This document shows positions 16,527 to 24,858 of a stretch of 64,000 nucleotides of DNA, piece after piece. The translations under genes were made by a program, and so were the position numbers. The stretch comes from RPRB01 sp035519675 (GTDB taxonomy: Bacteria > Myxococcota > Myxococcia > Myxococcales > Myxococcaceae). Every line of letters begins with the position of its first letter. Position 1 is the first letter of the stretch. The stretch is from contig DATIWB010000099.1 in the NCBI GenBank assembly GCA_035519675.1, positions 62,001 through 126,000 of the forward strand, written 5' to 3'. The notes under the pieces were generated by a model that did not search any database, was not told the DNA's origin, and was given only the letters and a program-made list of their open reading frames with translations.

Positions 16527-17860
16527 ACGCGCTCGTCCTCTCCGCCGTGCTCGCCGCCACCCCCATCACCCTCGAGCAGGTCCGCCAGGAGTCGCGGAAC
16601 AACCTCCAGGCGCTGCTCTCCGAGCTGGACCGGGTGCGCGCCAGCGAGCAGAAGCGGGTCAGTACCGGCGCGCTCCTGCCGCAGATCGGCGTCCAGGCCC
16701 AGGCCGCCAGGACCATCCAGCAGGACTACCGCGACATCGGCACGGTCGTTGCGCCCGGCTCGACCCCGGACAACCTCCAGTACCGCCAGGCGGTGACCGA
16801 CTTCCCCCACTACGCCGCCAACCGCTTCCAGCTCGGGGCGACGCTCAACCAGGTGCTCTTCGACCTCGGGAAGTTCCAGGTGCTCGCGCAGTCCGGCCAC
16901 CTGGAGGCTGCCGCTCGCGGCACGGCGGCCGAGCAGGTGCTCGCCTCCGAGTACGAGGCGGTCCGCCGCTTCTACGCCCTGTGGACGGCGCAGAAGCAGC
17001 TGCTCGTGCTGCAGGCCACCGCCGAGCGGAGCAAGGAATTCGCCGAGCGTGCCCAGGCCCTGTTCGAGGCCGGCCGTGGCACCAAGGGGGACGCGCTGGC
17101 TGCGGTCGTGAACCTGGGGACGGACCGGATCAACGTGGAGAAGCAGCGGGCGGTGGTCTCGCAGGCGCAGATCGACCTCGCCTCCTGGCTCGGCCGTGCG
17201 GAGGGCCAGGAGCTCGACGCCATCGACCCGCCGCTGCCCGAGACCCCACCCCCGCCTCCGGTGAGCCTCGAGCAGGGGCTGGAGCTCGCCCGGGTCAACC
17301 GCCCGGTGCTGGTGCAGTGGGGCGAGCAGGTGAAGGCGGCCAAGTCCTACGAGACCTCCCAGGCCGCCGGGTGGGCGCCGCGGATCAACTTCCAGCTCCA
17401 GTGGCTGCGCTCCGGCCCCGAGGCGGACACCGTCTTCACCGACTTCGGCAGGCAGAGCGCGGTCAGCGGCACCATCGCCCTCAACTGGGACCTCTTCAAC
17501 GGCTTCCAGACCGATGCGTTGACCAAGCAGGCCCGGGCGCAGCTCGCGCAGGCGAAGCTCAACCTCGCCCAGAACGAGCGCGACATCGAGGGCCAGGTGA
17601 AGGTCGCGCTGGACTCGCTCGGAGCCCAGCTCCGGGCCCTCGAGGTCGCCCAGCAGAACCGGGTCACCGCCACCCAGAACCTCGACTACGCGCAGGAGCG
17701 CTTCAAGGCCGGTGCCTCGTCCACCCTGGAGGTGCGCGACGCCCAGCTGAAGCTGGCACAGGCATATCAAACCCTGATCCAGACCCGGTCGGACGCCGAG
17801 GTGGCGCGCGCCGGCCTGGAGAAGGCCATGGGAACCCTCGGTAACGGAGCGACGCCATGA
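16523..17860 (+). CDS. TolC-family outer-membrane efflux protein
   Basis: Outer-membrane channel of a tripartite exporter, 445 residues. A short signal peptide (MNALVLSAVLAA) precedes TPITLEQV, the usual TolC-family mature start. Two homologous halves follow, each with long coiled-coil helices, for example EGQVKVALDSLGAQLRALEV in the second repeat, and aromatic barrel strands such as FQLGATLNQVLFDLGKF and IALNWDLFNGFQT. It is coupled by ATGA overlaps to the Yip1-like gene before it and the adaptor gene after it. The substrate is unknown. Confidence 0.9.
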   Translation: MNALVLSAVLAATPITLEQVRQESRNNLQALLSELDRVRASEQKRVSTGALLPQIGVQAQAARTIQQDYRDIGTVVAPGSTPDNLQYRQAVTDFPHYAANRFQLGATLNQVLFDLGKFQVLAQSGHLEAAARGTAAEQVLASEYEAVRRFYALWTAQKQLLVLQATAERSKEFAERAQALFEAGRGTKGDALAAVVNLGTDRINVEKQRAVVSQAQIDLASWLGRAEGQELDAIDPPLPETPPPPPVSLEQGLELARVNRPVLVQWGEQVKAAKSYETSQAAGWAPRINFQLQWLRSGPEADTVFTDFGRQSAVSGTIALNWDLFNGFQTDALTKQARAQLAQAKLNLAQNERDIEGQVKVALDSLGAQLRALEVAQQNRVTATQNLDYAQERFKAGASSTLEVRDAQLKLAQAYQTLIQTRSDAEVARAGLEKAMGTLGNGATP

Positions 17861-19143
17861 CGTGGTGGAAGGGGTTGATCGCCGGAGTGCTGCTGCTCGC
17901 GGTGGTGGGGATCACCGTCGCCGGATTGAGGGACCGGCCGCCGCCGGCGACCGAGGTCCAGGTGGCCAAGGTGAAGAAGGGAACCATCAGCCGGGTGATC
18001 ATCGGCGCGGGGAAGGTCGAGGCCTCGACCACGGTGAAGATCTCCTCGAACCTGTCCGGTGACCTGGTGGAGCGCCCGGTGGAGCTCGGGGACAAGGTGA
18101 AGAAGGGCCAGGTTCTGGGGCGCATCGACCCCCGGCCGTTCGTCGCCGCGGCGAAGCAGGCCCAGGCGGCGGTGAGCGGAGCCAAGGCGGACATCTCCAC
18201 CGCCCAGGTCGAGGTGGACCGGAACAAGCTCGAGCTGGACCGGGTCCAGGGCCTGGCCAAGCGCGGGATGGCCTCCAGCGCCGAGGTGGACAAGGCCCGC
18301 TCGGACTACGACAGCGTCGTGGCACGGCTGGCCTCCGCTCAGCAGAAGTATGCCGGGCAGGTGGCGATGCTGGAGCAGGCCCAGACCAACCTCTCGCGGA
18401 CGACGCTGGCCTCCCCCATCGAGGGAACGGTCATCGAGCTCAGCCGGGAGATCGGCGAGCGAGTCCGGGGGTCCGACTTCTCCGAGGACACGGTGATGAC
18501 CGTGGCTGCCCTCAACAGCATGGAGGTGAAGATCGAGGTCGGCGAGCACGAGGTGGTCCACCTCCGCAACGGTCAGCACGCCGAGCTGGCGGTGGACGCG
18601 CTCGAGGGTCAGAGCTTCGAGGGCTCGGTGGTGGAGATCGCCCAGAAGGCCACCATCAAGAACCCCGGCACCGAGTCAGAGGTGACGACCTTCCCGGTGA
18701 AGGTGGCGCTGGAGACCCGCCCGCCCGGCGTTCTGCCGGGGATGAGCTCGGAGGTGCGCATCACCGCCGAGACCCACGACAACGCGCTCATCGTGCCCAT
18801 CCAGGCGGTCACGGTGCGCCCGGACAAGTCGCTCCCGGACTCGCAGCCTCCCGGCGAGGTGGGGACGTCGCTGGCCTCCAGGAAGCGCAGCGAGACCTTG
18901 GCCAAGATCGTCTTCGTGGTCGACGGGGACAACAAGGCCCGGGCGCGCCGGGTGCGGACCGGCATCGCCTCCGACACCGACCTCGAGGTGCTGGACGGGC
19001 TGAAGGAGGGCGAGCGGGTGGTGGAGGGACCGTTCCGGACGGTCAGCAAGGAGCTGAAGGACGGGGATCCGCTCAAGGAGAACGCCCCCAAGGGTCCCAA
19101 GCCCGCCGAACCCGCCGGGACCAAGACCGCGGTCCGTGGGTAG
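17857..19143 (+). CDS. MacA/HlyD-type periplasmic adaptor
   Basis: Membrane-fusion protein linking an inner-membrane ABC transporter to TolC, 428 residues. One N-terminal membrane anchor (residues 7-24) precedes the first half of a lipoyl-like domain (VKISSNLSGDLVERPVELGD), a coiled-coil hairpin (about 95-180), the second lipoyl half (TTLASPIEGTVIELSREIGE), then beta-barrel and membrane-proximal domains (DTDLEVLDGLKEGERVVEG). The C-terminus is a Lys/Pro/Ala tail. The layout matches MacA more than RND adaptors, in keeping with the ABC genes that follow. Confidence 0.9.
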   Translation: MTWWKGLIAGVLLLAVVGITVAGLRDRPPPATEVQVAKVKKGTISRVIIGAGKVEASTTVKISSNLSGDLVERPVELGDKVKKGQVLGRIDPRPFVAAAKQAQAAVSGAKADISTAQVEVDRNKLELDRVQGLAKRGMASSAEVDKARSDYDSVVARLASAQQKYAGQVAMLEQAQTNLSRTTLASPIEGTVIELSREIGERVRGSDFSEDTVMTVAALNSMEVKIEVGEHEVVHLRNGQHAELAVDALEGQSFEGSVVEIAQKATIKNPGTESEVTTFPVKVALETRPPGVLPGMSSEVRITAETHDNALIVPIQAVTVRPDKSLPDSQPPGEVGTSLASRKRSETLAKIVFVVDGDNKARARRVRTGIASDTDLEVLDGLKEGERVVEGPFRTVSKELKDGDPLKENAPKGPKPAEPAGTKTAVRG

Positions 19144-19147
19144 TCAG

Positions 19148-19876
19148 ATGCTGATCAGGCTCGAGGACATCCGTCGGTACTACAGCGTGGGCACCGAGGT
19201 GGTGCACGCGCTCAACGGCGTCTCCTTCCAGGTCTCCAAGGGCGAGTGGCTGGCGATCATCGGGCAGTCCGGTTCTGGCAAGAGCACCCTGATGAACGTC
19301 CTCGGGTGCCTGGACACGCCGACCTCCGGACGGTACTGGTTGAACGGCAAGGACGTGAGTCACATGGCCGACAACGAGCTGGCGGACATCCGAAATCGCG
19401 AAATCGGCTTCATCTTCCAGACCTTCCAGCTGCTGCCGCGCGAGACTGCGCTGGGCAACGTGGAGCTGCCGCTCATCTACCGTGGGCTCCGGGCGAAGGA
19501 GCGGCGCGAGCGGGCGCGGGCCGCTCTGGACCAGGTGGGGCTGGCGAACCGGGTGACGCACCGGCCCAACGAGCTGTCCGGCGGCCAGCGTCAGCGGGTG
19601 GCCATCGCCCGTGCGCTGGTGACCGAGCCCTCGCTCCTTCTGGCCGACGAGCCCACCGGCAACCTCGACTCGGCGACCGGGCAGGAGATCATCGGACTGT
19701 TCGAGCAGCTGCACCGGGCGGGCCACACCCTCTGCCTGGTCACCCACGAGCCCACCCTGGCCGCGCGGTGCCCGCGGGCGATCCGCCTCAGCGACGGGGT
19801 CATCGTGAACGACGGGCCCGGACCCGAGGTCGCCCTCGACGGGCGGGCGGAGAGGGCGCGCGCCGCGGCCACGTGA
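19148..19876 (+). CDS. MacB/LolD-type ABC transporter ATPase
   Basis: Cytoplasmic ATP-binding subunit of a MacB-class (type VII) ABC transporter, 242 residues. It shows Walker A GQSGSGKST, a Q-loop in FIFQTFQLLPR, the ABC signature LSGGQRQRVAIARAL, Walker B LLLADEPTGNLDS and the H-loop VTHEP. The ATG at 19148 is preferred because MLIRLEDIRRYY is the usual N-terminus; an in-frame GTG at 19136 overlapping the adaptor's stop is the alternative. Its stop overlaps the next GTG start (GTGA). Unlike E. coli MacB, the ATPase is a separate polypeptide from the permeases. Confidence 0.93.
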   Translation: MLIRLEDIRRYYSVGTEVVHALNGVSFQVSKGEWLAIIGQSGSGKSTLMNVLGCLDTPTSGRYWLNGKDVSHMADNELADIRNREIGFIFQTFQLLPRETALGNVELPLIYRGLRAKERRERARAALDQVGLANRVTHRPNELSGGQRQRVAIARALVTEPSLLLADEPTGNLDSATGQEIIGLFEQLHRAGHTLCLVTHEPTLAARCPRAIRLSDGVIVNDGPGPEVALDGRAERARAAAT

Positions 19877-21099
19877 GCCTCCGGGTCGACCTGGTGGAGG
19901 GCGGGCGAATCGCCCTGCGCACCCTGGGCGTCAACCGGCTGCGGACGGCGCTCACCCTCACCGCGGTGGGCATCGGGGTGGCCACGCTGCTGGCCATCCT
20001 GGGCATCATCCAGGGGCTGAACGGAGCCTTCGCCCGGCAGCTGGCGTCGCTGGGGACGGCGACCTTGAACGTGGCCCGCCATCCCTGGGTGGTCGCCGGT
20101 GACTGGTGGCGGTACCGGAACCGAAAGGAGATCACCCTCGCCCAGATGCAGGCTCTGGCGCTGCAGTCGCGGCTGGCGAGCGCGGTGGTCCCGGAGCTGA
20201 ACGAGGCCTCGAAGGACCTGACCGCCGGGGACCAGAGCGTCAGCCAGGTGGACGTGATCGGCACCCTGGCCGACTTCCAGAAGATCTGGGGCTACGAGGT
20301 GCCGCAAGGCCGGTTCCTGACCGACGCGGACAGCGATGCCGAGCAGCGGGTGGTGGTGCTGGGGTCGGAGGTGGCCGAGCAGCTCTTCCCCGGGCGGAGC
20401 GCGCTGGGGGGGACGGTGCGCCTGGAGAACCGCCCGTGGCGGGTGATCGGCGTCCTGGCCAAGAAGGGACAGCTCCTCGGCCAGAGCATGGACCTGGTGG
20501 TCCTGGTGCCCTTCAAGACCTTCCTCCAGGTCTACGGGAAGCGCGAGCTCCAGATCGACGTCGCGGTGGACGACCCGCAGCTGCTGGACCGGGCGGAGGA
20601 CGAGGTCACCGGCATCCTCCGCCGCGTCCGGAGCGTGCAACCGGGCCAGCCCGACGACTTCAGCATCAACCGGACCCAGCAGCTGGCCGACACTTACCAG
20701 CAGCTGACCAGCGCGCTGTATGGTGTGGCCATCGGCGTGGGGTTGATCACCCTCCTGGTGGGGGGGATCGGGATCATGAACATCATGCTGGTCAGCGTCC
20801 GGGAACGAACCCGGGAGATCGGCCTTCGCCGGGCGCTCGGGGCACGGCGGCGCACGGTGGTGGTGCAGTTCCTCCTCGAGGCCTCGCTGGTCTCGGCGGT
20901 GGGAGGGGCCATCGGCACCGCGGTCGGCCTGGGGCTGGCGAAGCTGGTCTCGGCGGTGACCAGCCTGGCGGCGGCGGTGCAGCCCTTGACCGTGGTGGGT
21001 GGGGTGGGGTTCGCGGCCCTGGTGGGGCTCATCTTCGGCATCTGGCCGGCCGCCCGGGCCGCCCAGCTGGACCCGGTGGAGGCCCTCCGCCACGAATGA
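19873..21099 (+). CDS. MacB/FtsX-type ABC permease 1
   Basis: Inner-membrane subunit of 408 residues with the four-helix MacB topology. TM1 is near residues 26-46, followed by a ~230-residue periplasmic domain (MacB_PCD) and a C-terminal FtsX domain with TM2-TM4. The FtsX cytoplasmic loop motif ERTREIGLRRALGARRR is clear. It starts at a GTG overlapping the ATPase stop. The next gene is a paralogue of similar size, so the functional unit is likely a heterodimer that converts ATP hydrolysis into periplasmic motion on the adaptor-TolC assembly. Confidence 0.9.
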   Translation: MSLRVDLVEGGRIALRTLGVNRLRTALTLTAVGIGVATLLAILGIIQGLNGAFARQLASLGTATLNVARHPWVVAGDWWRYRNRKEITLAQMQALALQSRLASAVVPELNEASKDLTAGDQSVSQVDVIGTLADFQKIWGYEVPQGRFLTDADSDAEQRVVVLGSEVAEQLFPGRSALGGTVRLENRPWRVIGVLAKKGQLLGQSMDLVVLVPFKTFLQVYGKRELQIDVAVDDPQLLDRAEDEVTGILRRVRSVQPGQPDDFSINRTQQLADTYQQLTSALYGVAIGVGLITLLVGGIGIMNIMLVSVRERTREIGLRRALGARRRTVVVQFLLEASLVSAVGGAIGTAVGLGLAKLVSAVTSLAAAVQPLTVVGGVGFAALVGLIFGIWPAARAAQLDPVEALRHE

Positions 21100-22346
21100 A
21101 GACGGCGCGCTTCATCGCCTTCCTGGACAACCTCCGTCTGGCGCTGGGGACGCTGGCGGCGAACCCGCTCCGCTCCCTGCTCACCCTGCTCGGGGTGGTC
21201 ATCGGCGTGACCACGGTGATCACCATGATGGCGCTGGTCGAGGGGCTGCGGACCAAGGTGACCGCGGACCTCTCCCAGCTGGGGGCCAACGTCTTCACCG
21301 TCTCCAAGTGGCCGGGGGGCGTCAACTTCGGGCGGATCGACTGGCGTCGGTTCCAGCGCCGGCCCAACGTCGGCCTCGGAGAGCTGAACGCGGTCCGTGA
21401 GGGCTGTCCATCGGTGGTGCTCGCCTCGGCGCACACCTGGCTGGGGCCGAACAAGCTCTCCAGCGCGGTGGCGGAGACGCTGCCCAACGTCATCGTCATC
21501 GGGTCCACCGCCGAGTGGATCGACACCAGCGGCCGCGCGGTCTCGACGGGTCGCTTCTTCTCCGCCAACGAGGTGGACGAGGCGAGGCCAGTGATGGTGC
21601 TCGGGCTCGACGTGGCCGACCGGCTGTTCCCCGGGCAGGATCCGGTCGGCCAGGAGATCCGGATCCGGGGACGAATCTTCCGGGTGGTGGGCGTGCTCGA
21701 GAAGCGGGGGAAGATGTTCGGGGTGTTCAACGCCGACAGCGTGGCCATCCTCCCTCTCCCCAATGCCCTGGACCTCTTCGGCCGCAACCGGAGCATGCGG
21801 CTGAACGTCCAGGCAGCCGATCCCACCGAGCTGCAGCGGGCGCAGGACGAGGTGACCGCGCTCCTCCGGATGAAGCGGAACGTGAAGCCGGGAGCCCCGA
21901 ACAACTTCGAGATCGACACCAACGAGTCGATGACCCGCACCTTCAACAACCTGAGCACGGTCATCACCGCGGCGAGCTTCGGAATCTGCTTGCTCTCGCT
22001 GGTGGTGGGCGGCATCGGAATCCTGAACATCATGCTGGTGAGCGTGACCGAGCGGACGCGGGAGATCGGCATCCGCAAGGCGCTGGGGGCCAAGCGGCGC
22101 CGCATCCTCGGGCAGTTCGCGCTGGAGGCGGTGACGCTCTCGCTCTTCGGCGGGATGCTGGGGCTGGTGCTCGGGCTGTCGCTCACCGGCCTGGGGCGCT
22201 GGGCCTTCGGCTTCCCGATGGCCGTCCCGCCCTGGGCCATCGCCCTGGCCCTGGCGATGAGCAGCGGGGTGGGGCTGGTGTTCGGCATCTACCCGGCCGC
22301 CCGGGCCGCGGCGCTGGATCCGGTGGAGGCGATGCGCAGCGAGTAG
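21096..22346 (+). CDS. MacB/FtsX-type ABC permease 2
   Basis: Second four-TM permease of the same transporter, 416 residues. It has TM1 near 28-48, a periplasmic MacB_PCD domain with the typical RIFRVVGVLEKRGKMFG block, and an FtsX C-terminus with SVTERTREIGIRKALGAKRR. It is paralogous to permease 1 and overlaps it by ATGA. Having two permeases with one ATPase gene suggests a heteromeric complex. Eleven bp separate its stop from the DUF692 gene, so transcription very probably continues. Confidence 0.9.
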   Translation: MKTARFIAFLDNLRLALGTLAANPLRSLLTLLGVVIGVTTVITMMALVEGLRTKVTADLSQLGANVFTVSKWPGGVNFGRIDWRRFQRRPNVGLGELNAVREGCPSVVLASAHTWLGPNKLSSAVAETLPNVIVIGSTAEWIDTSGRAVSTGRFFSANEVDEARPVMVLGLDVADRLFPGQDPVGQEIRIRGRIFRVVGVLEKRGKMFGVFNADSVAILPLPNALDLFGRNRSMRLNVQAADPTELQRAQDEVTALLRMKRNVKPGAPNNFEIDTNESMTRTFNNLSTVITAASFGICLLSLVVGGIGILNIMLVSVTERTREIGIRKALGAKRRRILGQFALEAVTLSLFGGMLGLVLGLSLTGLGRWAFGFPMAVPPWAIALALAMSSGVGLVFGIYPAARAAALDPVEAMRSE

Positions 22347-22357
22347 GCTCCCGGGGC

Positions 22358-23884
22358 GTGGACGCACGCGCGCTGCCATTCCTCGGACTCGGCCTGTCCA
22401 GCAACCTGGATCCGGCCGTGGAGCCGGACCCCTGGGCGCTCCACGCCGCCGAGCCGGAGCTGTTCGACCTGGTCGAGTACAGCGCGCCGCTCTCGCTCGA
22501 GGAGGCCCGCCGGGACGGGGGCCTGTTCGGAACGCTGATGGCGGCCCGGGAGCGACTCCCGGCGCTCTTCCACCCGGTGCATCTCAACCTCGCCGGACCC
22601 GAGCTGGAGCCGGAGGACCGCCTCAGCGCCCTCGAGGCGCACGCCCGCGCCGTGGGCTCGCCCTGGGTGGGGAACGACGTGGCCTGGTGGCACGTCCGGG
22701 GCACGGCACTTCCCGGCTACCTGTACCTTCCCCCTCCGTTCAGCCCCGCCGGGCTCGAGGTCGCCGCGGCGCACGCGCTCCACGTGGCGGGGGCGCTCTC
22801 GGTCCCGCTGGCCCTGGAGAACCCGGTGGTGGTGCGCCGGCAGGGGCCGCTGCACGTGCTGGACTTCATGGGTCAGCTCCACGCCCGGACGGGCTGCCCC
22901 CTGGTGCTCGACGTGGGCCACCTGGTGGCCGCTCAGCTCGCCTCCGGGTTGCCGCTGGAGACCGGGCTCGACGGCTTCCCCTTCGAGGCGGTCATCGAGG
23001 TCCACGTGGCGGGCGCGGTGATCAGCCGCACGCCCGAGGGCCGGGGCGTCTACATGGACGACCACGGGCAGCCGCTCCGCAGCGAGGTCCTGGGGTTGCT
23101 CGCCGAGGTGCTCCCGCGCTGTCGCGGGCTCCGGGCGCTGGTCTTCGAGGGAGATGGACATCCGCCGGGCGTTGCCCGTCGCACGCTGACCACGCTCCGC
23201 ACGATGCTGGGGCCGGTGGCCGAGCGCGCCCCGCTCTCCGTTCCGCGGCCCCGCACGCCCGCTCCCCGGCTCCCCCCGGATGCCGTGCCCTCGGCCTGGC
23301 GCGGGTTCGACGTGGCGCACGGACGGGTGCCACCGGCGGAGGACGCCGAAGGCGCGCGTGCCGAGCAGGGCCTGCGCCTCTCCGTCACTGCCGAGGCCCT
23401 CGATGCGCACTGGCCGCTGTCTCGGCCGCTGCTCGCCCCCTGCCGGCCAGCGCTGGAGCGGTTCCTCGCCTCCGATGCCTTCCGGGCGGCGTTCGCCGGC
23501 GGACAGCCGCTGGATGGCGCATGGTCCGGGTGGGCCAGGGGACAGGTGCACGCCTCCGGAGCGCCGGAGCTGGCGATGGCGCTGGCCTTCGACACCTGGG
23601 CCCAGGGCCTCGCCCGCGCGCCCGGGGGACGGAGCGGGGTCTTCGCCGCCGACCTGGGCGAGGCGCTCTTCGCGCTGCACGCGCTGCGACGGCATCTGGC
23701 GGCCCGGGCCATGGGCGAGGGCGTGCTCCCCGAGGGCGCGCTGGAGGGCCTGGCGCAGGCCGTCCGCCGCGCTCCCACACGTCCGTGGCGGGTGCACGCG
23801 CGGTGGAACCACGGCCGCCTGGAGGTGGGAGAGCGTGGGCTGGACCCGCCCGGGGCACCGGGCGAGACTTCCCGGCCGACATGA
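22358..23884 (+). CDS. DUF692/MNIO-family protein with C-terminal extension
   Basis: The first ~290 of 508 residues fit DUF692, now called MNIO (multinuclear non-heme iron-dependent oxidative enzymes), which includes MbnB and other RiPP-modifying enzymes. Likely metal ligands in order: His75 (PVHLNLAG), His112, Glu154/Asn155 (LENP), Asp185 and His188 (LDVGHLV), Glu214/His216 (EVHVAG), Asp235/His236 (MDDHG) and Glu264. Residues ~300-508 form a separate helical region I cannot assign; it might play the partner role that DUF2063/HvfC proteins play for MNIOs, but this is a guess. The GTG start lies 11 bp after the permease gene. No obvious Cys-rich precursor peptide is encoded next to it. Confidence 0.8.
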   Translation: MDARALPFLGLGLSSNLDPAVEPDPWALHAAEPELFDLVEYSAPLSLEEARRDGGLFGTLMAARERLPALFHPVHLNLAGPELEPEDRLSALEAHARAVGSPWVGNDVAWWHVRGTALPGYLYLPPPFSPAGLEVAAAHALHVAGALSVPLALENPVVVRRQGPLHVLDFMGQLHARTGCPLVLDVGHLVAAQLASGLPLETGLDGFPFEAVIEVHVAGAVISRTPEGRGVYMDDHGQPLRSEVLGLLAEVLPRCRGLRALVFEGDGHPPGVARRTLTTLRTMLGPVAERAPLSVPRPRTPAPRLPPDAVPSAWRGFDVAHGRVPPAEDAEGARAEQGLRLSVTAEALDAHWPLSRPLLAPCRPALERFLASDAFRAAFAGGQPLDGAWSGWARGQVHASGAPELAMALAFDTWAQGLARAPGGRSGVFAADLGEALFALHALRRHLAARAMGEGVLPEGALEGLAQAVRRAPTRPWRVHARWNHGRLEVGERGLDPPGAPGETSRPT

Positions 23885-24858
23885 ACCGCAACCTGGCCAT
23901 CGTCCTGCTCGTCGTGATTCTCGGCTTCAGCGCGGCCGGGGTGGTGGGGTACCGGCGCGCCACCGAGGCGCAGGCGCACGCGGCGAAGGAGATCGCCGCG
24001 CTCCGGCTCCGGACGGAGGCGCTGGAACGGGTGGGGTGGATCCGCAGCAACCCCGACGCGGACGGCTACAAGAACGACGTCAAGGGCTACCTGCGCTGGT
24101 ACTTCGAGCAGGTCTCGGCGCAGCAGGCGAAGTTCGGTGGCAACCCCGCGTTCGACGACTACCTGAAGGACATCGACAAGAAGGCCAAGGCGCTCGCCGA
24201 GGTCGAGCTGCCGCAGCTGCCCGATGGCCGGCCGCGCGGGCCGATGGCCAATCCGGTCAACCGCAAGGCGTTCTGGGAGTGGGAGAAGGCGATGTTCGAC
24301 CGGATGCGCACCGGAAAGTACGCCCCGGTGCTGACCGGCACGGACAAGGGGCTGCGCCTCGACGTGGTCTCCGCCGACGTGGTGATGGTGGGAAACAAGC
24401 CGAAGATCCGCTTCCCCATCGTGCTCTGGGGCGCGCAGCGGGAGACGCGGGAGGACGAGCGCACCGGGGTGAAGCGGGTGCTGACCTGGGCCGAGTTCGC
24501 CACCACCTACCGGCTGCTCGACGACAAGGGGAAGCTCTACGGCGAGATGAGCACCGGCAACCCGGGGATGCGCAACGACTTTCCCGAGCGGCTCATCGCC
24601 GAGTTCCCGCCGCAGACGGTGCTCGGTCAGTACGAGCTCGACCCGGTGCCGGCCAGCGTCAGCGTGATGGAGATGCTGGTCGCCGTCCGCTCGCACGCGC
24701 CGACCGGCGGAGACATCAACGCCCAGTACAGCTGGAGGCTGCCGGTGCCGGACGACTGGAAGCTGAAGCCCGGCGAGGCCTGGGAGGGCGCGACGGTGAC
24801 CACCCGGAGCGAGGAAGAGATCGACCCGGCGGTGGCGGCCCGCAAGGGGCAAAAGTAG
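23881..24858 (+). CDS. Membrane-anchored protein of unknown function
   Basis: A 325-residue protein with one N-terminal hydrophobic helix (LAIVLLVVILGFSAAGVVGY) and a large soluble, charged remainder probably in the periplasm. There is a short coiled-coil region after the anchor, then a helical segment rich in Lys/Asp, and a beta-rich C-terminus. It contains no cysteine. I do not recognise the family. The ATG overlaps the stop of the MNIO-like gene, so it is the last gene of the exporter operon and converges on the propeller gene whose stop abuts it. Its position suggests a role with the exporter or the MNIO product. Confidence 0.72.
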   Translation: MNRNLAIVLLVVILGFSAAGVVGYRRATEAQAHAAKEIAALRLRTEALERVGWIRSNPDADGYKNDVKGYLRWYFEQVSAQQAKFGGNPAFDDYLKDIDKKAKALAEVELPQLPDGRPRGPMANPVNRKAFWEWEKAMFDRMRTGKYAPVLTGTDKGLRLDVVSADVVMVGNKPKIRFPIVLWGAQRETREDERTGVKRVLTWAEFATTYRLLDDKGKLYGEMSTGNPGMRNDFPERLIAEFPPQTVLGQYELDPVPASVSVMEMLVAVRSHAPTGGDINAQYSWRLPVPDDWKLKPGEAWEGATVTTRSEEEIDPAVAARKGQK

